A stretch of DNA of 64,000 nucleotides. Source: Methylotetracoccus oryzae. Its GTDB lineage: Bacteria; Pseudomonadota; Gammaproteobacteria; Methylococcales; Methylococcaceae. The DNA lies in contig NZ_SRSH01000012.1 in NCBI RefSeq assembly GCF_006175985.1, positions 62,001-126,000 of the forward strand, written 5' to 3'. The position numbers and the translations under genes were made by a program. The first letter of the stretch is position 1. Each line of letters begins with the position of its first letter. The notes beneath the pieces were generated by a model that ran no database searches, had not been told where the DNA came from, and worked only from the letters and a program-made list of their open reading frames with translations. Shown piece by piece: positions 26,194 to 35,771 of the stretch.

Positions 26194-26483
26194 TGACCGG
26201 GGCGACGCGGGTCGAGGTCTGTTACGCCACCCCCGAAAGGCAGTTCCTTATTCCGGTAGAGGTCGTTGCGGGAAGCACGATCGAACAGGCGATCCGGCAA
26301 TCGGGCCTGCTGGAGCGTTGCCCGGAGATCTCGCTGAGCGACAACAAGGTCGGGATCTTCGGCAAGCTGGCCGAGTTGGCGCATGTCGTCCAATCGGGAG
26401 ACCGCATCGAGATCTACCGGCCGCTGCGCGCCGCGCCGCAGGATTTGCGCCGCAAGCGCGCCCGGGCGCAGCGGCAGCGCTAG
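26193..26483 (+). CDS. rnfH: RnfH family protein (ubiquitin-like fold)
   Basis: A 96-residue protein with VEVCYATPERQFLIPVEV, GSTIEQAIRQSG and the conserved NKVGIFGKLAELAHVVQSGDRIEIYRPL, all typical of RnfH. A beta-grasp protein of poorly defined role. Start overlaps the transporter stop by one base; converges on bamE with a 4-nt overlap. Confidence 0.93.
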   Translation: MTGATRVEVCYATPERQFLIPVEVVAGSTIEQAIRQSGLLERCPEISLSDNKVGIFGKLAELAHVVQSGDRIEIYRPLRAAPQDLRRKRARAQRQR

Positions 26484-26932
26484 TCGTCCAGGTCGCCGAC
26501 GTCGAACAATCCGGTGATTTTCTGCCAGATGGTCTGGTCGCGTTCGATCTTGGGGATGTAGATCGTCGAGTCTTTGGTGGCGTTGGCTTCCACCATCGCC
26601 CCGGGTCGAAAATCACCTTCCAACTGAATCAACTGGTCGCGCTCGAATACCAGTGTGACCCGCCGCTCCTCGCGCTTGCCGCCATTCGGCTCGGTCGAAT
26701 AGATGTAATCCCACCGATTGTCGTGGAGCGGATCGGTCAGCAGCGGGCTGCCGAGCAGGTAGGTGACCTGACGGCGGTTCATGCCCGGCCGCAACTGGTT
26801 GACCATGTCCTGCGAGACGATGTTGCCCTGGTTGATGTCGGGGCGGTTGACCAGTGGGATGCGGTCCAGGGAGCAGCTAGCAAGCAACACTGTGAACACA
26901 CACAGCAACTTAAATGGGCGAGCCGTCGGCAT
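26480..26932 (-). CDS. bamE: Outer membrane protein assembly factor BamE
   Basis: A 150-residue outer-membrane lipoprotein of the BAM complex. Lipobox VLLASCSLD near residue 20, then INQGNIVSQDMVNQLRPGMNRRQVTYLLGSPLLTDP and the WDYIYST motif of the SmpA/OmlA fold. The C-terminus extends about 40 residues beyond the core. Divergent from fur, the classical arrangement. Confidence 0.95.
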   Translation of the reverse strand: MPTARPFKLLCVFTVLLASCSLDRIPLVNRPDINQGNIVSQDMVNQLRPGMNRRQVTYLLGSPLLTDPLHDNRWDYIYSTEPNGGKREERRVTLVFERDQLIQLEGDFRPGAMVEANATKDSTIYIPKIERDQTIWQKITGLFDVGDLDD

Positions 26933-27017
26933 GGTATGATGAATGGACTCAAATCACAGGCGCGCGGACGGTGACGCACCGGTTCGCACGGTAGTCAGCG
27001 TTCCGAGAAGGTTCGAA

Positions 27018-27449
27018 GTGGAAACCCAAGACATTCGAAATGCCGGGCTGAAGGTCACACTGCCGCGGATCAAGATCCTGGAACTGCTCGAGAAGAGAAG
27101 TGACGCAGAGCGGCACCTGACGGCCGAAGAAGTATACAAGTTTATGTTGTCGCAGGGCGAAGAAATCGGGCTGGCAACAGTTTACCGTGTGCTGACCCAG
27201 TTCGAAGCCGCGGGCCTGGTCAAGCGTCACCATTTCGAGGGCGGTAACTCCGTCTTCGAACTGAACCGCGGCGATCACCACGACCACCTGGTCTGCGTCC
27301 GGTGCGGTCAGGTGCAGGAATTCGCGGATCCGGTCATCGAAGAACGCCAGCGGGAAATCGCGACGCAACTCAATTTTCAACTCACCGAGCACTCGCTGTG
27401 CCTCTACGGCATCTGCGCCCGGTGTCAGGAGGCGCCGCCGGAAGACTAG
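27018..27449 (+). CDS. fur: Ferric uptake regulator Fur
   Basis: A 143-residue Fe(II)-responsive repressor. The GTG at 27018 (with GAGAAGG upstream) gives the normal N-terminus; the frame extends to 26943 without homology. Winged helix residues include AGLKVTLPRIKILELL and GLATVYRVLTQFEAAGLV; metal sites in HHFEGGNSVFELNRGDHHDHLVC and the zinc cysteines CVRC and CARC. Confidence 0.96.
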   Translation: METQDIRNAGLKVTLPRIKILELLEKRSDAERHLTAEEVYKFMLSQGEEIGLATVYRVLTQFEAAGLVKRHHFEGGNSVFELNRGDHHDHLVCVRCGQVQEFADPVIEERQREIATQLNFQLTEHSLCLYGICARCQEAPPED

Positions 27450-27492
27450 TCTTTCCGGCCCGGCGCCCGCAAGGAACGGCCCCCTCTCGTCC

Positions 27493-28740
27493 ATGTTCAG
27501 ACCCCTGATCCTGTTTATCGGGCTGCGCTACACGCGCGCCAAACGACGCACGCGCTTCATTTCGTTCATTACGCTGACGTCGGTCCTCGGCATCGCGCTG
27601 GGCGTCACGGCCCTGATCACCGTGCTGTCGGTCATGAACGGCTTCGAGGCCGAACTGCGGGAGCGCATCCTCGGCATGACCTCGCACGCGTCGATCAGCG
27701 GCGATCAGGGGCAGCTAGCCGACTGGCCCGTGCTGGAGCCGGTGCTGAAGACCGAGCCGCACATCGAGGGTTGGGCGCCCTACACCGAGGGCCAGGCGAT
27801 GATCAACTTCGACCGGCGCGTCAGCGGGGTCATGTTGCGCGGCATACTGGCCGATTACGAGCCGCGGGTGTCCGAGGTGACCAGCCATATGGTCGATGGC
27901 CGGCTGAGCGACCTGAAGCCCGGCGAGTTCGGCATCATCCTCGGACTCGAACTGGCTCACTATCTCGGTGTCGGCACCGGCGACAAGATCACCGTCATCA
28001 CGCCGCAAGTCACTGCGACCCCGGCCGGCATCCTGCCGCGGCTGAAGCGCTTCACCGTGGTCGGGACGTTCCAGGTCGGCATGTACGAATACGACCGCAA
28101 TCTGGCGCTGATCGATCTGCAGGACGCCGGCCGGCTGTTCCAGATGGAAGGCAACGTATCGGGTCTGCGGCTCCGACTGGATGACGTCTTTCTGGCGCAG
28201 CGACTGGTGCGCGACCTGGGTCCGAAGCTGAACGGCAACTACTACATCTCGGACTGGACGCAGGCGCACAGCAACTTCTTCCGGGCGATCCAGACCGAAA
28301 AACGCGTGATGTTCATCATCCTGCTGCTGATCGTCGCGGTGGCCGCGTTCAATATCGTCTCGACGCTGGTGATGGTGGTTACCGACAAGAAGGCCGATAT
28401 TGCGATTCTGCGAACGCAGGGTATGACGCCGCTGTCGGTGATGGGCATATTCATCGTGCTGGGTACCATCATCGGTGCGGCGGGCGCCTTGCTCGGCGGT
28501 ATCGGTGGCGTGTTGCTCGCGCTGAACGTCGAGACGATCGTGCCGGCCATCGAGCGCCTGTTCGGCGTGCATTTCCTGTCGGCCGACGTGTATTACATCA
28601 GCGACCTGCCATCGAAGCTGCTGTGGAGCGATGTCGCACAGATCACCGCGATGGCTTTCGCGCTGTCGCTGCTCGCGACGATTTATCCGGCCTGGCAGGC
28701 GTCGCGCATCCGGCCGGCCGAGGAGCTGCGTTATGAGTGA
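27493..28740 (+). CDS. lolC: Lipoprotein-releasing ABC transporter permease LolC/LolE
   Basis: A 415-residue permease with one N-terminal and three C-terminal membrane segments around a large periplasmic domain. N-terminal [20 protein letters not shown] and C-terminal [17 protein letters not shown] are family hallmarks. Extracts outer-membrane lipoproteins from the inner membrane with LolD. Only one permease gene is present here, so it may act as a homodimer (LolF-like) or have a partner elsewhere. Overlaps lolD by 8 nt. Confidence 0.92.
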   Translation: MFRPLILFIGLRYTRAKRRTRFISFITLTSVLGIALGVTALITVLSVMNGFEAELRERILGMTSHASISGDQGQLADWPVLEPVLKTEPHIEGWAPYTEGQAMINFDRRVSGVMLRGILADYEPRVSEVTSHMVDGRLSDLKPGEFGIILGLELAHYLGVGTGDKITVITPQVTATPAGILPRLKRFTVVGTFQVGMYEYDRNLALIDLQDAGRLFQMEGNVSGLRLRLDDVFLAQRLVRDLGPKLNGNYYISDWTQAHSNFFRAIQTEKRVMFIILLLIVAVAAFNIVSTLVMVVTDKKADIAILRTQGMTPLSVMGIFIVLGTIIGAAGALLGGIGGVLLALNVETIVPAIERLFGVHFLSADVYYISDLPSKLLWSDVAQITAMAFALSLLATIYPAWQASRIRPAEELRYE

Positions 28741-29407
28741 GGCCGTGCTGGAGTGCCGCGATGTGCACAAGCGTTTCGAACAGGGCAATCTCAACGTCGA
28801 TGTGCTGCAGGGCGTGAGTCTGCGCATCGAGCGCGGCCAGCGTGCCGCGATCATGGGCGCGTCCGGTTCGGGCAAGAGCACGCTGCTGCACCTGTTGGGC
28901 GGACTGGATGCGCCGAGCAGCGGCCAGATCGTGCTCGATGGCGAGGATTTGTCGACCCTCAGTGAGCCCCGCATCGCTGCGCTGCGCAATCGCGCGCTCG
29001 GTTTCGTCTACCAGTTCCATCACTTGCTGGGCGAGTTCACCCTGCTGGAAAACGTCGCGATGCCGTTGCTGATCGGCGGTGTCGGTCTGGGAGAGGCGCG
29101 CGAGCGTTCAGCCCGGATACTCGAACGCGTGGGACTTGCGCAGCGCGTCGAGCACAAGCCGGGTGAACTGTCAGGCGGGGAGCGGCAGCGCGCGGCCGTG
29201 GCGCGGGCCTTGGTCACGCGTCCGAAATGCGTGCTGGCGGATGAGCCGACCGGCAATCTCGACCGCAAGACGGCCGAGCGCGTCTATGAATTGATGCTGG
29301 AATTGAACGCCGAATACCAGGTCAGTTTCCTGGTCGTCACGCACGATCCCGCTTTAGCCAAGCGGATGGATCACACCTTCCAGTTGGAAGACGGCCGCAT
29401 CGTCTAG
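28733..29407 (+). CDS. lolD: Lipoprotein-releasing ABC transporter ATP-binding protein LolD
   Basis: A 224-residue ATPase. Walker [10 protein letters not shown], the LolD-specific [16 protein letters not shown] after the Q-loop, signature LSGGERQR, Walker [13 protein letters not shown] and H-loop VVTHD. Start ATG 28733 lies inside the end of lolC (8-nt overlap). Tail-to-tail with the DUF2062 gene, the stops overlapping. Confidence 0.95.
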   Translation: MSEAVLECRDVHKRFEQGNLNVDVLQGVSLRIERGQRAAIMGASGSGKSTLLHLLGGLDAPSSGQIVLDGEDLSTLSEPRIAALRNRALGFVYQFHHLLGEFTLLENVAMPLLIGGVGLGEARERSARILERVGLAQRVEHKPGELSGGERQRAAVARALVTRPKCVLADEPTGNLDRKTAERVYELMLELNAEYQVSFLVVTHDPALAKRMDHTFQLEDGRIV

Positions 29408-30075
29408 GCGGAACCCGTTTTCCGGCTGCGGGCCGCGGCGGACTGCTCGCTTGCCGCCGCGGCGGCATGTCTGGCCTCGAGTTCGGCATGATGTTCGAGA
29501 TGGCGGAGCAGCTTGGCATAAGAGGCCGGAGTTTCCCGCGTCAGCAACAGCGTGCTCAGACCGGTGCGCCGGACTTTGCGGAGTTCCCACTGGTGGAGCA
29601 CCGACTTCCGCCACAGGTAGCGGATGCCGAAATACCCCAGCACGCCGAAGACATTCATCAGCGTGAAGCAGCCGACCAGGAACGGTGCGCCCAGATCCCA
29701 GACCTTGTCGATCGTGAAGGATTGGGTAAAGTCGCTGAAGCCGAACGAGGGCTGTCCCATGACCAGCGTGCCGACCCAGTACGCGACGTAGTACAGCGGC
29801 CCCCAGGTCAGCGGATTCGTGATCCAGACCAGGGCTACTGCGATCGGCAGGTTGGCGTCGAAGTAGATTGCCAGGGCGGCGGCGATGATTTGCTGCCACG
29901 GCAGCGGCGGGGTCCACATCGCCCACAGGCCTACGCCGAAAGCGCGCGATACCGAGCGCCGATTCAAATGCCACAGGTTGGGTCGGTGCAGTTTTTCCCC
30001 GAGGAACCGCAGGGCCTTGATTTCGGTAACCTTGTGCGGATCGGGCAGGTACCGCTTGAGAAACGACTTCGGCAT
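29404..30075 (-). CDS. DUF2062 domain-containing membrane protein
   Basis: A 223-residue protein. [27 protein letters not shown] and [20 protein letters not shown] are the two halves of DUF2062, with three or four membrane segments. The C-terminal 50 residues are charged and Ala-rich. Start set at 30075, where the conserved basic leader [16 protein letters not shown] begins. Function unknown. Confidence 0.86.
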   Translation of the reverse strand: MPKSFLKRYLPDPHKVTEIKALRFLGEKLHRPNLWHLNRRSVSRAFGVGLWAMWTPPLPWQQIIAAALAIYFDANLPIAVALVWITNPLTWGPLYYVAYWVGTLVMGQPSFGFSDFTQSFTIDKVWDLGAPFLVGCFTLMNVFGVLGYFGIRYLWRKSVLHQWELRKVRRTGLSTLLLTRETPASYAKLLRHLEHHAELEARHAAAAASEQSAAARSRKTGSA

Positions 30076-30152
30076 GGCAGGCAGTCGGTGAAATTCGGGC
30101 GAGCGTTGTTTATTCTTCAGCGGGCGCCATTCTACGATTCCGAAACCGAAAG

Positions 30153-32471
30153 TTGAATGAAATTTTTCCCAGGGAGTCGGCGCCAACAGCGCGTGTAATG
30201 CTGGCCTTCGTGGCGGGTGTCGCCGCGATCCAGTGGCTGCCGTCACTGCCGCCTTCCGTGGCGCTCGTCCCTGCTGTCGCCGGCCTCGTCGGGCTCGTTC
30301 GCTACCGATGGCACGTGCTTGCCGCTGTGCTGGCCGGCCTGATTTGGGCCATGGCGCTGGCTTACCTGCGCGTCGCCGACGAATTGCCCCGTGCGCTGGA
30401 GCAATCCGAACTGCGACTCGAAGGGACGGTGGCCTCGGTGCCCGAAGTGCGCGAGGGCGAAACCCGCTTCCTGTTCGAGATCGATGCGGTGCGGGCTCCG
30501 GAGGGTGCCCGGGTGCCCGGCCAGGTCCGCCTCACCTGGTACCGGTCCGCGGTCACCCTCAAGGCGGGCGAGCGGTGGCGCTTTGCGGTCAAGCTGAAGC
30601 GACCGCATGGCATGCTTAACCCGGGCGGTATGGATTATGAGTTATGGCTGTTCGCGCATCGCATAGGCGCGACTGGCTACGTGCGGGAGAGCGACGAGAA
30701 CCAGCGGCTGGCCCCGCGGCCGGACCTGTTCGGTTTCCAGCGCTGGCGGCAGGCGCTCAGCGATGCGCTGGAGCCGGTGCTGCGGGAAGCGCGTTTCGGT
30801 GGCATTCTGAAAGCCCTGGTGTTCGGTGATGAGTCCGACATCACGCCGGAGCAGTGGGACGTGCTGCGCAAGACCGGGACGGCCCATCTCGTGGCCATCT
30901 CCGGGTCGCACATCGCGCTGATCGCTGGCTGGTGCTTCGCGCTGGCACTCAAGCTGGCCGCCGTGGCGCAGGTCTCGCGTTGGGCCCCGATGACGGTCGC
31001 CGCATGGGCCGGTTTCGCCGGTGCACTCGCCTACTCCGGCCTCGCCGATTTCGCAATCCCGACGCGTCGGGCTCTGGTGATGATCGCGGTCATCATGGCC
31101 GCAGTCGTATTGAAACGTCCCGTCCGTCCGTTTCACCTGCTGCTGCTGGCGGGTTTCGCGGTCGTCTCGGTCGATCCGCTGGCCCTGTTGGCGGCCGGTT
31201 TCTGGCTGTCGTTCGTCGCGGTTGCAGCGATTCTATGGGTGGCCGCCCATCGACTCCGCCCACCCCGCCCGCTGAGGGGCCTGTGGCAGATCAACTGGGC
31301 CACGGCGCTGGCATTGGCGCCGCTGCTGCTGCTGTTTTTCCGCCAGATTCCATTGTTGTCGCCGCTGGCCAATCTGATCGCGGTGCCCTTGTTCGGCATC
31401 GCGCTGATTCCGTTGTGCCTGCTGGGCGCGGCGATGCTTTCCATCCATACACCGCTCGGCGGAAGCCTGTTCGGACTGGCCGACGAGTTGCTCGCGCACT
31501 TCTGGAAGCTGTTGGACGCGATGGCCGGCCTCCCGTTCGCACAGTGGATACAGTCCCAGCCGCCGCTTTGGGCGACTGCGCTGGCCCTGGGAGGTGCGCT
31601 GATTCTCCTCGCTCCCCGCGGGTTGCCGGCGCGCTGGCTGGGCGGCGTGCTGTTCGCCCCGGCGCTGACCTGGCAGCCGACTGCGCCAGCGCCCGGTCAG
31701 GCCGTGCTGACCCTGCTCGACGTCGGGCAGGGTCTCGCCACCGTGGTTCGCACGCACCGGCACACGCTCGTCTTCGATACCGGTGCGCGCCTCAGCGACC
31801 GTTTCGATATCGGCTCCGCCGTGCTCTGGCCATTTCTGACCGATCAGGGCGTCACCCGGGTCGACACCCTGGTGATCAGCCATGCGGACATCGACCACAT
31901 GGGCGGGGCGGAGTCGCTCGCACGGCTGATGCCGGTCGGCCTTGCCTACGGCAGTGCGCCGGAGCGGCTGCCGTCGTCCCGGCCGCTGCCTTGTGCCGAG
32001 GGTCAGGACTGGACCTGGGACGGCGTGCATTTCGAATTCCTGTGGCCGGCGGGCAGCTACCGGGGCAGTGAGAACGACCGTTCCTGCGTGCTGAGAGTCA
32101 CCGCGGGTCCGCACCGGGCCTTGCTGACCGGTGACATCGAGGCACTGGCCGAGGTCCAACTCGTGGAGCGCTACGGCGAGCGCCTCGACGCCGACGTGCT
32201 GATTGCACCGCACCACGGCAGCGATTCCTCGTCGACCCGGCCCTTCCTGCAGCGGGTGTCGCCGGCCTACGTGCTGGTGTCGGCGGGTTACCGGAACCGT
32301 TTCGGCTTTCCGGCGTCGAAGGTGCTGAAGCGTTACGAAGAGGTGTCGGCTCAGGTGTCGAACACGGCCGAACTCGGTGCGCTCAGGTTCGAATTGGGCA
32401 CCGGTTCCGGTGTGCAAGCTCCAGTGGGTTATCGATCGACTTACCACCGTTACTGGAGTTGGCGGCCGTAG
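30153..32471 (+). CDS. comEC: DNA internalization competence protein ComEC/Rec2
   Basis: About 770 residues. N-terminal hydrophobic region and DUF4131, a central Competence domain with GTAHLVAISGSHIALIAGWCF, and a C-terminal metallo-beta-lactamase-like domain (LLDVGQGLATVVRTHRHTLVFDTGA, HADIDHMGG, APHHGSDSSS). Forms the inner-membrane channel for single-stranded DNA uptake. The start is uncertain: TTG at 30153 or ATG at 30198, which begins closer to the first membrane segment. Confidence 0.93.
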   Translation: MNEIFPRESAPTARVMLAFVAGVAAIQWLPSLPPSVALVPAVAGLVGLVRYRWHVLAAVLAGLIWAMALAYLRVADELPRALEQSELRLEGTVASVPEVREGETRFLFEIDAVRAPEGARVPGQVRLTWYRSAVTLKAGERWRFAVKLKRPHGMLNPGGMDYELWLFAHRIGATGYVRESDENQRLAPRPDLFGFQRWRQALSDALEPVLREARFGGILKALVFGDESDITPEQWDVLRKTGTAHLVAISGSHIALIAGWCFALALKLAAVAQVSRWAPMTVAAWAGFAGALAYSGLADFAIPTRRALVMIAVIMAAVVLKRPVRPFHLLLLAGFAVVSVDPLALLAAGFWLSFVAVAAILWVAAHRLRPPRPLRGLWQINWATALALAPLLLLFFRQIPLLSPLANLIAVPLFGIALIPLCLLGAAMLSIHTPLGGSLFGLADELLAHFWKLLDAMAGLPFAQWIQSQPPLWATALALGGALILLAPRGLPARWLGGVLFAPALTWQPTAPAPGQAVLTLLDVGQGLATVVRTHRHTLVFDTGARLSDRFDIGSAVLWPFLTDQGVTRVDTLVISHADIDHMGGAESLARLMPVGLAYGSAPERLPSSRPLPCAEGQDWTWDGVHFEFLWPAGSYRGSENDRSCVLRVTAGPHRALLTGDIEALAEVQLVERYGERLDADVLIAPHHGSDSSSTRPFLQRVSPAYVLVSAGYRNRFGFPASKVLKRYEEVSAQVSNTAELGALRFELGTGSGVQAPVGYRSTYHRYWSWRP

Positions 32472-32578
32472 GGATGGATTTGCCGTGAGTGGTCGGCCCG
32501 CGCGGTGAAGGTTCGAGATCGGGTCGAAGCGAGCTTCAATTCCGGCACAAAATGTGACACACTTCTCAGCGATCCAAT

Positions 32579-32932
32579 GGGGGCGACTTGGCTTCGACGG
32601 GAGTCGCAAAACCTGAGGTGCATGCCGAGGGGCAGAGGACCTCGTAAATCCAACTGCAACAAAATAGACGCAAACGACGACGTTTACGCCCTGGCCGCTT
32701 AAGGCCAGCCTTCGGTCCGCAGCCAGCTCATAGGCGGCGGGTTCCGGGGGTAACACAAATATGAGATAGCGAGAGGGTCTGTCCGAGGCCTGATCGCGAA
32801 ACACTTAGGACTCGCCGTCCGCTCTCCCTGCCACTCGGGTGGCGCACGGTTAAATTAATAGAGCTGGATAAGCATGTAGAGCCGAGGGCGGAGGGCTTTC
32901 GGACGCGGGTTCAATTCCCGCCGCCTCCACCA
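32579..32932 (+). ncRNA. ssrA: Transfer-messenger RNA (tmRNA, SsrA)
   Basis: One-piece tmRNA. The 5' end GGGGGCG pairs with CGCCTCC near the 3' end; the conserved GACTTGGCTTCGACGG opens the molecule and GGTTCAATTCCCGCC forms the T arm before the terminal CCA (32930-32932). The tag frame starts at the resume codon GCA (32670) and reads ANDDVYALAA before TAA at 32700-32702. Rescues stalled ribosomes with SmpB. The 3' end serves as the attachment site of the element that follows. Confidence 0.97.
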
Positions 32933-32933
32933 A
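32906..32933 (+). repeat. attL: 28-bp direct repeat at the tmRNA 3' end
   Basis: Begins CGGGTTCAATTCCCGCC and ends CTCCACCAA. It covers the T-arm and 3' acceptor strand, so the tmRNA remains intact on this side. Identical to 40005-40032. Confidence 0.93.
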
Positions 32934-32934
32934 A

Positions 32935-34812
32935 TTGGGGTCCACTCAGGACCCATCCAGACCGACTAAGACTGATGTAAATCAGTCCTTTAGTCGATCA
33001 AGCCACAAGACGCGACCGGTCTCGGTCGGTCTTCGTCGGCCTCGGTGGTGGCACGAATTTGACACAAATTCGCCACACGTCGCCGAGGCGGACCGTCTCA
33101 CCGCCGGCCTGGGCACCTTCGAGTGCCGACCGTTCCGGCTACGCATCTTCAGCGACCTCGCACCGATCGCCATCGATCTCGGTCGAAGGTACGCGCAGAC
33201 CGCCGAGCGCTTCAGCCACGTTCACGCCAACCGTGAACTGCTGGACATCCATGAACGACTCCGCATCCACGACCTGAACCTCTGCGCCGAAACGGAAGAA
33301 CTCCGCAGCGCGGCTCGCGCCTGCGCCAACCGGTGCAGCTTCACGCGCCAGGAAGCCCCGACCCCGTCCGAAGCTCATCAAGGTTGCCTCCGCATCGTCG
33401 AGCGCTACCGGCTCACGCCGCCCCGCGTCACCGATGGCGCCCTGGAGCCTGCCCTCAATCGCCTGTGCGACGCCCGATGGTGGTTCCGCAAGATCCAGAC
33501 CCTTCGCCTCCAGACCTTCGAAGCCGTCGCCCGCGATATCGAACTGGTCACGCGCTGTCGCGGAGCCTATGCCAGCGACTACACCGTCAGGCTCAAGCGC
33601 CGCCAGCGAGAGCGCAGCCGCCTCTATCTGGAATCCACCTTCGTCGGCAACGAAGCGGGGCAGACCTACTCCCTGCAGGAACTGGCCGACCGCTCCGTCT
33701 CCAATCCGGCGATCCGCCGCGCCGAGCTCATGGTCCGCATCAAGGGCTTCGAAATGGTCGCCGGCCTGCTCGGGGACGTGGGCGAGTTCTACACCCTCAC
33801 CACGCCGTCACGCATGCACGCCTGCCTGCACGATGGCCAGGGCAACCCGCGCTATGACGGGACCAACCCGCACCAGGCGCACGTCTACCTGACTCACCTG
33901 TGGACCCTGATCCGCTCCGAGCTGCACCGGCAGGGCATCCGGCCTTATGGCTTCCGCGTGGTCGAGCCCCACCACGATGCAACGCCCCATTGGCATCTGC
34001 TGCTGTTCATGCCGGCCAAGCATGCGGCCCTCGTCCGGGCCGTCATGCGCCGCTATGCCCTGGCCGACAACGGGGATGAACCCGGCGCCCAGCAACACCG
34101 CTTCAAGGCGGTCGCCATCGATCCGGCCCAAGGCACCGCCACCGGCTACATCGCCAAGTACGTCGCCAAGAACATCGACGGGCACGGCCTGGAAGCGGAT
34201 CGGATCGGCAACGATGCACGGCAAGCCGCCGAGCGCATCACGACCTGGGCCTCGGTCTGGAACATCCGCCAGTTCCAGCAGATCGGCGGACCCAGCGTCA
34301 CCGTCTGGCGGCAAATGCGGAAGCTCGCCAAGGTCGAAGACGAAGACCTGGAGACCCTGCGCAGCGCCGCGACCGCCAGCGATTGGGCCGCCTACACGCT
34401 CGGCATGGGCGGACCCTTGCTGCCACGGCGCGCCCATCCTGCCAAGCCGCTCTATGGGCTCGGCCGACAGCTCCACCCAGCCACCGGCGAGATCGTCTAC
34501 ACCACCCGGGGACAGTACGGAGACCCGGCACCCCGGCGCGTCACGGGCATCACCCATCGGGACACGCCCCACGACACGCGCAAGCATTTCTGGACGGTCG
34601 CCCGCAAAGGCAGCGCAGCGGGCGAGGGCGGAAGCGCAGGGACTGCGCCCCGCCCCGCCGCGCAGCTGCCGACCCCGGAAGAACCCTCAGCCATGCCTGC
34701 CGCCCCGCTCCGGCCCTCCCCTCCGGGATCGGCTCCGAGCGCAGCGGTCTTCCCTTGGACCTGTATCAATAACTGTACTGACCCTGCTCAGCCCACGGGT
34801 CGGACCCACTGA
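32935..34812 (+). CDS. P2 gpA-like rolling-circle replication endonuclease (start depends on element excision)
   Basis: A 625-residue frame. The central part fits the phage replication gene A (GPA) family: HUH metal motif HWH at residues about 352-354 (DATPHWHLLLFMP), and GYIAKYVAKNID with two tyrosines four residues apart (about 405 and 409), the spacing of the two catalytic tyrosines in phage P2 A protein. It nicks the origin and religates the displaced strand. No ATG or GTG exists in frame near the 5' end; the coordinate given is a TTG just right of attL. After circularisation the same frame continues through the repeat to an ATG at 39980. The last 70 residues are Pro/Ala-rich. Confidence 0.85.
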   Translation: MGSTQDPSRPTKTDVNQSFSRSSHKTRPVSVGLRRPRWWHEFDTNSPHVAEADRLTAGLGTFECRPFRLRIFSDLAPIAIDLGRRYAQTAERFSHVHANRELLDIHERLRIHDLNLCAETEELRSAARACANRCSFTRQEAPTPSEAHQGCLRIVERYRLTPPRVTDGALEPALNRLCDARWWFRKIQTLRLQTFEAVARDIELVTRCRGAYASDYTVRLKRRQRERSRLYLESTFVGNEAGQTYSLQELADRSVSNPAIRRAELMVRIKGFEMVAGLLGDVGEFYTLTTPSRMHACLHDGQGNPRYDGTNPHQAHVYLTHLWTLIRSELHRQGIRPYGFRVVEPHHDATPHWHLLLFMPAKHAALVRAVMRRYALADNGDEPGAQQHRFKAVAIDPAQGTATGYIAKYVAKNIDGHGLEADRIGNDARQAAERITTWASVWNIRQFQQIGGPSVTVWRQMRKLAKVEDEDLETLRSAATASDWAAYTLGMGGPLLPRRAHPAKPLYGLGRQLHPATGEIVYTTRGQYGDPAPRRVTGITHRDTPHDTRKHFWTVARKGSAAGEGGSAGTAPRPAAQLPTPEEPSAMPAAPLRPSPPGSAPSAAVFPWTCINNCTDPAQPTGRTH

Positions 34813-34822
34813 CGGAAAGCCC

Positions 34823-35083
34823 ATGCGCAGAAAAGCCAAACGAGAGCCCCTGGCCATGAACGAATTTACGCTGGAAGAAGCGGTCGCCCTGATCTACCGG
34901 CTGGCCGTGCTGGACAAGACTGCGGCCAAATCCGGGCAACTCCCGGACATCACGCAGATCGGCCTCGTCTGCGGCGTGCTGACGATGAACGACCAAATCG
35001 AGGTCGTCGTGAAGTTCCACGATGAGATCCGACAGTACAACAAAGAAGAATTCGAGAACCAGATCACATTGCTGGAAAGCTGA
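34823..35083 (+). CDS. Small conserved-type protein of the ssrA element
   Basis: An 86-residue protein with a basic N-terminus (MRRKAKREP) and an acidic helical body (FTLEEAVALIYRLAVLDKT). A GGAAAG box precedes the ATG. Located between the initiator and an unknown gene; probably an element accessory protein. I do not recognise a family. Confidence 0.6.
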   Translation: MRRKAKREPLAMNEFTLEEAVALIYRLAVLDKTAAKSGQLPDITQIGLVCGVLTMNDQIEVVVKFHDEIRQYNKEEFENQITLLES

Positions 35084-35160
35084 CCCGTCAGCCAGTGTTG
35101 ATTCCGAGAGTCACTAGCTACTCTGTGAGTCAGTAGTAACTCTGATAGGCAGTACTGATC

Positions 35161-35586
35161 ATGAACGCCAGCAACGCACGACTCCTCGTTCTGGACGAAG
35201 CCACCGAGAAAGTCATCCTCCAGCACATGGACGATTTCAAGGGCCTCGGCACGACGCTGGAAAGCGCGCTCGGTGCCCTGGTCATCGGCCAGTACTTCGG
35301 CTGGCGTGTCCTCAAGCTCGTCCATAACCCGGCCACCTATCGCCAGTACGAAAAAGTGCTCGGCATCGAGTTCAAGGACGTCTGCGACCCGATCACAGAA
35401 GCCGGCGAGCGGAAGAGCGTCGGTTACGCCATCACCAAGGCGCTAAAGAGCTTCTGGGCGGTGATCATGGGCAAGCACAGCGTGCCGGCCAAAGGCCAGA
35501 TTTCCGATGCGGACGCGGTTGCTCAGGAAGTCGAGCGCCACGTCGCCGCGATTGAGGCCGCCAAGGAACGCGGGGTGCCGTCATGA
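35161..35586 (+). CDS. Uncharacterised protein of the ssrA element
   Basis: A 141-residue mainly helical protein (ATEKVILQHMDDFKGLGTTLE; EYEK-like charged patches). A hydrophobic stretch around residues 35-55 (ALGALVIGQYFGWRVLKLV) is not long enough for a clear membrane segment. The stop overlaps the excisionase start by 4 nt (ATGA), so it belongs to the integration/replication operon. Family not recognised. Confidence 0.65.
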   Translation: MNASNARLLVLDEATEKVILQHMDDFKGLGTTLESALGALVIGQYFGWRVLKLVHNPATYRQYEKVLGIEFKDVCDPITEAGERKSVGYAITKALKSFWAVIMGKHSVPAKGQISDADAVAQEVERHVAAIEAAKERGVPS

Positions 35587-35771
35587 ACACCTTCAAGTAC
35601 GCCACCATCCGAAAGTTTTCGGATATGTGCGGATACAGCGAGGAAGGCATCCGCCAAAACATCAAGAAGGGCATCTGGCGGGAAAAAATCCACTGGATTC
35701 GAGCGCCCAACGGCAGAATTCTGATCAACATCCTGGGTGTACAAGCATGGTTCGAGGGCATAAAGGTTTGA
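35583..35771 (+). CDS. Excisionase-like helix-turn-helix protein
   Basis: A 62-residue protein; YATIRKFSDMCGYSEEGIRQNIKKGIWREKIHWIR fits a MerR/Xis-like winged helix in which a helix-turn-helix is followed by a beta-hairpin. Immediately upstream of, and overlapping, the integrase. Predicted recombination directionality factor that would favour excision. Confidence 0.78.
   Translation: MNTFKYATIRKFSDMCGYSEEGIRQNIKKGIWREKIHWIRAPNGRILINILGVQAWFEGIKV

Noticed and set aside
34146-34587. Overlapping frames inside the gpA-like gene
   Set aside because: High-GC shadow frames; the gpA frame has HUH and tyrosine motifs.
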